Shown: piece after piece, positions 57,747 through 64,000 of the stretch
Layout of the letters: every line of letters begins with the position of its first letter
How positions within the stretch are numbered: the stretch's first letter is position 1
DNA from: Thermopetrobacter sp964430935
Lineage (GTDB): Bacteria > Pseudomonadota > Alphaproteobacteria > Rhizobiales > Aestuariivirgaceae
DNA length: 64,000 bases
Reading direction: 5' to 3'
NCBI GenBank assembly: GCA_964430935.1
Contig: CAYSHK010000051.1
Span: 1 to 64,000 of the forward strand
Made by a program: the position numbers and the translations under genes
The notes under the pieces: generated by a model
Database searches by the model: none
What the model saw: only the letters and a program-made list of their open reading frames with translations
Told to the model about the DNA's origin: nothing

Positions 57747-59384
57747 CTATTTCGTAATTTCTTCCTCCCCCACAACCTCGACCTCGAATGCCGCCTTGAG
57801 CAGCGCCTTCGTGTAGGGGTGCCGGGGGTTGTCGAATATCTCCGCCGCGGGTCCCTGCTCGACCACTTCGCCGAGGCGCATGACGATGAGTTCGCTGGCC
57901 AGGGCCTTCACCACGCGCAGGTCGTGGGAGATGAACATGTAGGCCAGATCGTGCCGCTTCTGCAGGTCGCGCAGCAGATCGACGATCTGCGCCTGCACGG
58001 AGAGATCGAGCGCCGAGGTCGGCTCGTCGAGCACCACGAAGCGCGGCTGCAGGACCATGGCGCGGGCGATGGCGATGCGCTGCCGCTGGCCGCCGGAGAA
58101 TTCGTGCGGATAGCGTTCCATGGCCGCCGGATCTATGCCCACCTCGCCCAGCGCCCGGGCCACGAGCGCCACCCGCTCGTCCCATGAGAGGTCCGGCGCC
58201 TGGATGAGCAGTCCCTCCTCGACGATCTGGCGGATGGACATGCGCGGACTGAGCGAGCCGAACGGATCCTGGAAGACGATCTGCATGTGCCGCCGCAGCG
58301 GCCGCATGGCCTTCGCGTCGAAGTTCTCGATGCGGCGCCCCATGAAGACGATGGGCCCCTCCGACTGGATGAGCCGCAGCAGGGCGAGTCCGAGCGTCGT
58401 CTTGCCGGAGCCCGATTCGCCCACCACGCCCAGCGTCTGCCCCTGCCGGATGCGCACGGAGACGCCGTTGACGGCCTTCACGTGTCCCACCGTGCGGCGC
58501 AGGAAGCCGCGTTTGATCGGGAACCAGACCTTCAGGTTCTCCGCCTCCATGACCACCGGCGCGGATTCGTCCAGCGGCGGCGGGTCGCCCTTCGGCTCGG
58601 AGGCCAGCAGCATCCGCGTGTAGGGGTGCCCGGGCCGGGTGAACAGCTCCTCCGTGGGCTTCTGCTCCACCAGCTCGCCGTCCTTCATCACCGCAACCCG
58701 GTCGGCTATGCGCCGGACGATGGTCAGGTCGTGGGTGATGAGCAGCATGGCCATGCCCTGCTCCCGCTGCAGACGCTTCAGCAGCTGCAGGATCTGGGCC
58801 TGCACGGTGACGTCGAGCGCCGTCGTCGGCTCGTCGGCGATCAGCAGATCGGGTTCGTTGGCCAGCGCCATGGCGATCATGACGCGCTGCCTCTGGCCGC
58901 CGGAGAGCTGGTGCGGATAGCTGTTCAACCGCTTCTCGGGCTCGTGGATGCCCACCCTGTCCAGCAGCTCCACGATTCGGGCGCGGGCCTTCTCGCCGGT
59001 GATGCCCCGGTGCACCTCCAGAATCTCGCCGATCTGCTTCTCCACCGTGTGCAGCGGGTTGAGCGAGGTCATCGGCTCCTGGAAGATCATGGCGATGCGG
59101 TCGCCGCGCACCTCGCGCAGCTTCCGCTCCGGCGCATGCAGCAGCTCCTCGCCGCGGAACCGGATCTCGCCGGAGACGTATTCCGCCGGAGGGACCGGAA
59201 GCAGACGCAGGATGGAAAGGGCGGACACCGATTTTCCGGAGCCCGATTCCCCCACCAGCGCAAGCGTCTCGCCCCGGTCGATGTGGAAGGAGACGCCCTT
59301 CACGGCATGGGTCACCTTGCCGCCCTGCACGAAATCCACGGCAAGGCCGTCCACGGTGAGCAGATGGGAATTCCCGTCCGTCAT
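57747..59384 (-). CDS. yejF: Yej peptide ABC transporter, fused double ATPase
   Basis: A 545-residue protein with two ABC ATPase domains in tandem. The first has Walker A GESGSGKS, signature LSGGQRQRV and Walker B LLIADEPTTALD; the second GESGSGKT, FSGGQRQRI and FVVLDEPTSALD. Each half has the oligopeptide-family tail near HPYTRMLLASEP and HPYTKALLKAAFE. YejABEF imports peptides, including microcin C in E. coli, and affects resistance to antimicrobial peptides in Brucella. ATG 59384 follows GGAGGTG. It is the last gene of the Yej set. Confidence 0.96.
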   Translation of the reverse strand: MTDGNSHLLTVDGLAVDFVQGGKVTHAVKGVSFHIDRGETLALVGESGSGKSVSALSILRLLPVPPAEYVSGEIRFRGEELLHAPERKLREVRGDRIAMIFQEPMTSLNPLHTVEKQIGEILEVHRGITGEKARARIVELLDRVGIHEPEKRLNSYPHQLSGGQRQRVMIAMALANEPDLLIADEPTTALDVTVQAQILQLLKRLQREQGMAMLLITHDLTIVRRIADRVAVMKDGELVEQKPTEELFTRPGHPYTRMLLASEPKGDPPPLDESAPVVMEAENLKVWFPIKRGFLRRTVGHVKAVNGVSVRIRQGQTLGVVGESGSGKTTLGLALLRLIQSEGPIVFMGRRIENFDAKAMRPLRRHMQIVFQDPFGSLSPRMSIRQIVEEGLLIQAPDLSWDERVALVARALGEVGIDPAAMERYPHEFSGGQRQRIAIARAMVLQPRFVVLDEPTSALDLSVQAQIVDLLRDLQKRHDLAYMFISHDLRVVKALASELIVMRLGEVVEQGPAAEIFDNPRHPYTKALLKAAFEVEVVGEEEITK

Positions 59385-59463
59385 GGACACACCTCCGGAT
59401 TGCGGAGCGGCGGCAGGGCCGCGCGCATCCCTCCGTTCCTGCGTTCCAGCGTGTCGAACCACT

Positions 59464-60684
59464 TCATTTGAACGTCTTCCTCGGATCGAAGGCGTCGCGC
59501 ACCGCCTCGCCGATGAACACCAGCAGCGACAGCATGAGCGAGACGATGAAGAACCCCGTGAGCCCGAGCCAGGGCGCCTGGAGGTTCACCTTGCCCTGCT
59601 TCAGCAGCTCGCCAAGGCTGGGCGAACCCGGCGGCAGGCCGAAGCCCAGGAAGTCCAGCGCCGTCAGGGTGGTGATGGAGCCGGACAGGATGAAGGGCAT
59701 GAAGGTCAGCGTCGCCACCATGGCGTTGGGCAGGATGTGGCGGAACATGATCCGTCCGTCGCTCAGACCCAGCGCACGGGCGGCCCGCACGTATTCGAAA
59801 TTGCGGCCGCGCAGGAACTCCGCGCGCACCACGCCCACCAGCGCCGTCCAGGAGAACAGCAGCATGATGATGAGCAGCATCCAGAAGTTCGGGACGAAGA
59901 AGACCGACAGGATGATGATGAGATAGAGGGTCGGAATGGACGTCCAGATCTCGATGAACCGCTGGAACAGAAGGTCGAGCAGGCCGCCGGAATAGCCCTG
60001 CACCGCGCCGGCCGCCACGCCGACCACGGAGGAGAGCGCCGTCAGCAGCAGACCGAAGACCACGGAGATGCGGAATCCGTAGATGAGACGCGCCAGCACG
60101 TCCCGCCCGTGGTCGTCCGTCCCCAGCCAGTTCAGGTTTCCGGCCACGCAGTTCGGATCGTCCACGCCCTTCGGATACTTCTTGCAGGCCTCCTCCCGGG
60201 ACATGAGGAAGGCGGGCCTGGAGGGGGCCGGATGGGGCAGCTCGTTGTTCACGGTGTCGTAGGAATAGCGGATGGGCGGCCAGATCATCCAGCCGTTCCT
60301 GCGGATCTCCTCCTGGATGAAGGGATCGCGGAAATCGGTGCGGGCGAGGAAGCCGCCGAACTTCGATTCCGGATATTCCGTGAAGACGGGGAACAGATAT
60401 TCCCCCTTGTACTGGACGATGATCGGCCGGTCGTTGGCCAGGAACTCCGCGAACAGCGAGATCACGAAAAGGACCAGAAAGATCCACAGCGACCAGAAGC
60501 CGCGCCTGTTGGCACGGAAGATGGCCAGCCGGCGGCGGTTGATGGGCGACAGCCAGCCGCGCACCGCAACCGCGTCGGGCACCGGCACGCCCGCCGCCGC
60601 GGCCTCGCGGGCCACCTCCCGGATGTCGCGCACCTCCGTCGGGTTCCCGGCCTCCTCGCGGCCCATGTCGTCGATGCCGGCCAT
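59464..60684 (-). CDS. yejE: Yej peptide ABC transporter, permease YejE
   Basis: A 406-residue inner-membrane permease, DppC/OppC type. A first helix (WSLWIFLVLFVISLFAEFLA) and a long periplasmic loop with AYLSREEACKK-like sequence and NLNWLGTDDHGRDVLARLIY precede the transport domain (GLLLTALSSVVGVAAGAVQG) and the EAA loop EYVRAARALGLSDGRIMFRH. GDDHGRDVL-type and LTALDFLGFGLPPGSPSLGE are typical of YejE. It follows yejB by 4 bp and precedes yejF by 79 bp. Confidence 0.96.
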   Translation of the reverse strand: MAGIDDMGREEAGNPTEVRDIREVAREAAAAGVPVPDAVAVRGWLSPINRRRLAIFRANRRGFWSLWIFLVLFVISLFAEFLANDRPIIVQYKGEYLFPVFTEYPESKFGGFLARTDFRDPFIQEEIRRNGWMIWPPIRYSYDTVNNELPHPAPSRPAFLMSREEACKKYPKGVDDPNCVAGNLNWLGTDDHGRDVLARLIYGFRISVVFGLLLTALSSVVGVAAGAVQGYSGGLLDLLFQRFIEIWTSIPTLYLIIILSVFFVPNFWMLLIIMLLFSWTALVGVVRAEFLRGRNFEYVRAARALGLSDGRIMFRHILPNAMVATLTFMPFILSGSITTLTALDFLGFGLPPGSPSLGELLKQGKVNLQAPWLGLTGFFIVSLMLSLLVFIGEAVRDAFDPRKTFK

Positions 60685-60688
60685 GTCG

Positions 60689-61807
60689 CTACAGCTCCCT
60701 CTTTTCGAAGTCGATGCGTGGATCGATGAGGGTGTAGACGATATCGGTGATGAGATTCGTGAGCAGCCCCAGAAGCGAGAAGATGTAGAGGGTGGCGAAG
60801 ACCACCGGATAGTCGCGGTCGATGGCCGCCTTGAACCCCAGCAGCCCCAGACCGTCGAGCGAGAAGATCTGTTCGATCAGCAGGGAGCCGGCGAAGAAGG
60901 CCGATATGAAGGCTCCCGGAAAACCGGCGATGACGATCAGCATGGCGTTGCGGAAGACATGACCGTAGAGCACCCGCCGCTCGGTGAGCCCCTTCGCCCG
61001 CGCCGTCATCACGTACTGCTTGCGGATCTCGTCAAGGAAGGAGTTCTTGGTCAGCAGCGTCATGGTGGCGAAGGAGGATATGGCCAGCGCCGTCAGCGGC
61101 AGCACGAGGTGCCATGCGTAGTCGAGGATCTTCTGCCACCAGTTCAACTGGTCGAAGTTGTCCGACACCAGCCCCCGGAGGGGGAAGATGTTCCAGAAGC
61201 TGCCTCCGGCAAAGAGCACCACCAGCAGGATGGCGAAGAGGAACGAGGGGATGGCGTAGCCGACGATGATGACGGCGGAGGTCCAGACGTCGAAGCGCGA
61301 GCCGTCGCGCACCGCCTTGGCGATGCCCAGTGGAATGGAGACGCCGTAGGAGATGAAGGTCAGCCACAGCCCCAGCGAAGCGGACACGGGCAGCGCGTCG
61401 ACGATGAGATCGATCACCGGCCGGTCGCGGAAATAGCTGGTGCCGAAGTCGAAGCGGGCGTAGTCCCAGAGCATCTTCAGGAAGCGTTCGTGGGCCGGCC
61501 GGTCGAAACCGAACTGCTTCTCCAGCTGTTTGATGAACTCCGGATCCAGCCCCTGCGCGCCGCGGTACTTGAAGCCGCCTTCGGCCGCCGCGCCGGCGGC
61601 CGCCCCCTCGCCCCCGGTCGCGCCCATGTCGCCGCCCGCGCCGCCGCCTATGCGGGCGGTGGCCGAGACGTCATGCCCCTGGAGTTTCGCGAGCACCCGC
61701 TCCACCGGCCCGCCGGGGAGAAACTGGATGATGGCGAAGTTGATCAGCATGATGCCCACGAGCGTGGGAATCATCAGCGCAAGCCGCTTGAGAATGTAGG
61801 CTCCCAT
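60689..61807 (-). CDS. yejB: Yej peptide ABC transporter, permease YejB
   Basis: A 372-residue permease, DppB/OppB type. The N-terminal helix ILKRLALMIPTLVGIMLINF is followed by a periplasmic loop containing a Gly/Ala-rich insertion (about residues 52-80) and DPEFIKQLEKQFGFDRPAHE, as in YejB. The permease domain has FDFGTSYFRDRPVIDLIVDA, LGIAKAVRDGS and the EAA loop QYVMTARAKGLTERRVLYGH. It heads the yejB-yejE-yejF run; yejA is 770 bp upstream, a larger gap than usual. Confidence 0.96.
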   Translation of the reverse strand: MGAYILKRLALMIPTLVGIMLINFAIIQFLPGGPVERVLAKLQGHDVSATARIGGGAGGDMGATGGEGAAAGAAAEGGFKYRGAQGLDPEFIKQLEKQFGFDRPAHERFLKMLWDYARFDFGTSYFRDRPVIDLIVDALPVSASLGLWLTFISYGVSIPLGIAKAVRDGSRFDVWTSAVIIVGYAIPSFLFAILLVVLFAGGSFWNIFPLRGLVSDNFDQLNWWQKILDYAWHLVLPLTALAISSFATMTLLTKNSFLDEIRKQYVMTARAKGLTERRVLYGHVFRNAMLIVIAGFPGAFISAFFAGSLLIEQIFSLDGLGLLGFKAAIDRDYPVVFATLYIFSLLGLLTNLITDIVYTLIDPRIDFEKREL

Positions 61808-61974
61808 CCGGTTCCTTCGCCCTTCAGGTGATTCGCTTGCCGGATATTAGCGCCTTTTGTGGCAAAACGCGCGCTTGCGGGGACATTTGCCGTCCATGCG
61901 CATGCGGGAGCATATGGCATTTCCGCAGCCGCGCGCACCCGAAAGGACGGGACGGCCCCGCACCTCTCCCCGGC

Positions 61975-62265
61975 TCACCGCCTGACGCGTCCCGGCAGTC
62001 CGAAAGGAGATGCACCGCCGTGCTGCCGGCGCAGCAGGATGTCGCGGGCGGAGATGGCCGTGCCCAGAGCATGGCGGATCTCGTCCAGCGTCATGCACAT
62101 CAGTTCCGGTTGCTCCGGCGGATGGACGAACATCCAGTCGAGAACGTCACAATGGGCCCTCGGCCTGTTCAGGGCGTCATCGAGGGTCTCCACCGCCGTT
62201 TCCACAATTTCTCCGCCGGTGCAGGATGAAGGGGGCCGGCGCCCCTGATCGCCGTTTCCGGTCAA
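61975..62265 (-). CDS. Small hypothetical protein between yejA and yejB
   Basis: A 96-residue reading from a TTG at 62265, which has AGGAG about 9 bp upstream. Coding bias is good over the middle (GGEIVETAVETLDDALNRPR, LDWMFVHPPEQPELMCMTLD, EIRHALGTAISARDILLRRQ) and weak at both ends. A longer frame opens at 62439 but its extra part looks non-coding. No signal peptide or membrane helix. I do not know the family. It may be an independent gene inserted between yejA and yejB. Confidence 0.45.
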   Translation of the reverse strand: MTGNGDQGRRPPSSCTGGEIVETAVETLDDALNRPRAHCDVLDWMFVHPPEQPELMCMTLDEIRHALGTAISARDILLRRQHGGASPFGLPGRVRR

Positions 62266-62577
62266 GATCGTCGCTCCTCGGCTCGCGTTGCCGGAACGAC
62301 GGACGTTGCCTGCGTCTGGCGTCCCGGGGGTAGCAACACGGCCGAGGTCGTGCCAGTACGCCTTTAGGCTTCCGCCCTGGACATGCGCGCACTGCCCCCG
62401 GGACAGATAGACGTTCTTCGGGCATGAAAATGCCGCCATCTGACGGGGGCGGATGTCCGCCTCGACCGGAGTTGCTAGCTCCGGTCGCGATCATGCCAGT
62501 GGCCATGTGCGGGGTCAAGGGATGGAATGTCCGGGCATGAGCCGGTGTTTGAGGCACGGCCTCGTGCCCTCTCCGGC
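62266..62577. other. 312-bp stretch downstream of yejA with two hairpins
   Basis: No convincing gene. CGACCGGAG (62463-62471) and CTCCGGTCG (62479-62487) form a 9-bp stem with a 7-nt loop. Closer to yejA, TGAGCCGG (62538-62545) pairs with CCGGCTCA (62573-62580, overlapping the yejA stop), enclosing an inner GGCACG/CGTGCC stem. Neither has a T-run on the minus strand. They could end or trim the yejA message and so set a high yejA to yejBEF ratio, as expected for a binding protein. Confidence 0.5.
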
Positions 62578-64000
62578 TCACCGATCCTTTTCCAGCCGGG
62601 CGGCGCGCCTCTCGTCATACCACCAGGTATCCAGGATGCCGCGCGCGTACTTCGGCTTGATGGCGGGGCGGCCGAACTTGTCCCACCACGCCACCGTGTG
62701 GGAGGCCTTGTACCAGTGGGGCACCCAGAAGTGCAGGCTGCGCAGCGCGCGGTCCAGCGCCCGGCCGGCGGCGTTCAGCTCCTTCCGGGAGCGGGCCGAG
62801 ATCACGTCCTCGATCAGGGCGTCCACACCGGCGTTGCGGATTCCGGCGATGTTGTAGCTGCCGGGCATGTCCGCCGACTTCGAGCCGAAGAAGGCGCGCA
62901 GCTCCACCCCCGGAGTGAGCGAGAAGACGAAACGCTGCGTGGTGATGTCGAAGTCGAAATCCTTCAGCCGCCGCTGGAACTGGGCCGATTCCACCAGACG
63001 CATGGAGGCGTCGATTCCCAGCAGGCGCAGATTGCGCACGTAGGGCGCGATGACCCGCTCGAACGCCGGGGAGTACATGAGGAACTCGATGGTGAAGGGC
63101 TTTCCCTCCCCGTCCACCAGCCAGCGGCCCCTGCGCTTCCAGCCCGCCGCCGTCAGCAGCTCGTGCGCCTTGCGCAGCAGCCGCCGGTCCTGGCCGGATC
63201 CGTCGGACACCGGCGGGCGGTAGACCTCGCCGAAGACGGATGCCGGCAGATGTTCGGACACCGGCTCCAGGAACTTCAGCTCCTCCGGCGTCGGACGTCC
63301 CTTCGCCTTCATGGGCGAATTCTCGAACACCGATTCGGTGCGGCGATAGAGGTTGTAGAACAGTTTCGCGTTGGCCCACTGGAAGTCGTAGGCGTAGTCC
63401 AGCGCCTTGCGGGTGCGCGGATCGGAGAACTTCTTCCGCCGCATGTTCATGAAGAACCCCTGCGCGCCCGACGGCCGCGCATCGGGCAGAACGCCCTTGA
63501 TCAGCCTCCCCTCCTTCACCGCGGGAATGTCGTAGGCGGTGGCCCAGTCGCGGGAGGTGAACTCCTCGCGCAGATCGATCTGTCCGGCCTTCAGCGCCTG
63601 CAGCTCCAGCGCCCGCTCGCGGAAGTAGACGAACTTGATCTCGTCGAAGTTCCAGCGGCCGCGGTTCACGGGCAGATCCTTTGCCCAGTAGTCGTCACGC
63701 CGGACGTAGGATACGAAACCGCCCTGCTTGTAGCCGCCGATCCGGTACGGACCGGATCCCAGCGGCGGGGTCAGCGTGGCGCGGGTGAAGTCGTGGTCGG
63801 CGTAGAATTTCTTCGACAGTACCGGAAGAGTGGCCACCACACGCGGCAGATCGCGGACGTTCCCGCCGGAGAAGGTGTAGCGCACCCTGTCCGGGGCGAG
63901 CACTTCGCAGCCCTTCACGTCGCGCAAGGAGAGCCGGTAGCGCGGATGGGCCTTTTCCTTGAACAGGTCGAAGGTGAAACAGACGTCCCCGGCGGTGACC
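62578..64000 (-). CDS. yejA: Yej peptide-binding protein (5' end beyond window)
   Basis: The visible 473 codons are the C-terminal part of a family 5 solute-binding protein; the reading frame stays open to the window edge (VTAGDVCFTFDLFKEKAHPR at the edge). TPPLGSGPYRIGGYKQGGFV, RRDDYWAKDLPVNRGRWNFD and FVYFRERALELQALKAGQID are YejA-like, and the end HFWVPHWYKASHTVAWWDKF-GRP is characteristic. It delivers oligopeptides to YejBEF. The start, signal peptide and first 100 or so residues lie outside. Confidence 0.95.
   Translation of the reverse strand, partial: VTAGDVCFTFDLFKEKAHPRYRLSLRDVKGCEVLAPDRVRYTFSGGNVRDLPRVVATLPVLSKKFYADHDFTRATLTPPLGSGPYRIGGYKQGGFVSYVRRDDYWAKDLPVNRGRWNFDEIKFVYFRERALELQALKAGQIDLREEFTSRDWATAYDIPAVKEGRLIKGVLPDARPSGAQGFFMNMRRKKFSDPRTRKALDYAYDFQWANAKLFYNLYRRTESVFENSPMKAKGRPTPEELKFLEPVSEHLPASVFGEVYRPPVSDGSGQDRRLLRKAHELLTAAGWKRRGRWLVDGEGKPFTIEFLMYSPAFERVIAPYVRNLRLLGIDASMRLVESAQFQRRLKDFDFDITTQRFVFSLTPGVELRAFFGSKSADMPGSYNIAGIRNAGVDALIEDVISARSRKELNAAGRALDRALRSLHFWVPHWYKASHTVAWWDKFGRPAIKPKYARGILDTWWYDERRAARLEKDR

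Noticed and set aside
62538..62580. A classical rho-independent terminator at the end of yejA
   Set aside because: The hairpin is strong but no T-run follows on the minus strand, so it is reported only as a hairpin.

Overview
The window is a 64-kb, GC-rich chromosomal segment (about 65% GC by eye, third codon positions almost all G or C) from an alphaproteobacterium. The evidence is the gene families and their order: a DivL-type kinase with tyrosine in place of the phospho-accepting histidine, a TsaE-kinase fusion next to a MurU-like nucleotidyltransferase and addBA, a two-domain dCTP deaminase, a CarB with an N-half insertion, a DUF992 protein, the AccD form with a degenerate zinc finger, and an rpoN-hpf-ptsN block behind lptCAB. 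Rhodospirillales or a neighbouring order is plausible, but the sequence alone does not settle it. I saw no insertion sequence, phage, CRISPR array or plasmid gene. This is core chromosome, densely packed, with many ATGA or GTGA stop/start overlaps.

Layout. 1-4.6 kb: yifB (cut by the window edge), the SRP RNA gene ffs, then dnaX-ybaB-recR. 4.6-10 kb is the most accessory-looking part: a hydrolase and an amino-acid-type solute-binding protein on the minus strand, then a membrane glycosyltransferase and two tandem secreted rhodanese-like paralogues on the plus strand. 10-18.7 kb: apt-carB-greA (minus), argE, a Cys-rich orphan behind a Fur-box-like site, msrA, and an aspartate aminotransferase. 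18.8-21.4 kb: a secreted DUF992 protein and an EF-G-like GTPase, each followed by a strong terminator. 21.5-29.8 kb: one unbroken minus-strand block, trpB-trpA-accD-lptC-lptA-lptB-rpoN-hpf-ptsN. 30-36 kb: secA, then divergently a parvulin, argJ, mutT and a 46-residue membrane protein. 36.2-41.1 kb: tRNA-Ser(GGA), argD-argF, dcd, dnaQ, trmL. 41.1-52.6 kb (minus): divL, tsaE-kinase fusion, murU-like gene, addB, addA, tightly coupled. 52.8-56.4 kb: lipoprotein LpoA/LppC, and divergently rsmI-yraN-gshB. 56.4-64 kb (minus): bacteriohemerythrin, an orphan, and the Yej peptide transporter (yejA cut by the window edge, then yejB, yejE, yejF).

Together the genes cover replication and repair (DnaX, RecR, AddAB, DnaQ), arginine and pyrimidine supply (ArgE, ArgJ, ArgD, ArgF, CarB), tryptophan and fatty acid synthesis, envelope building (LptABC, LpoA, peptidoglycan recycling), nitrogen-related regulation (RpoN, PtsN) and cell-cycle signalling (DivL). 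I found no clearly novel multigene defence or mobile system. The best leads are: the tandem CPPxCIQP rhodanese-like proteins with a repeat-rich promoter, a Cys-rich orphan under a likely Fur site, a 250-bp stretch of foreign-looking codon usage inside lptB, and an EF-G-like GTPase without the switch II histidine.
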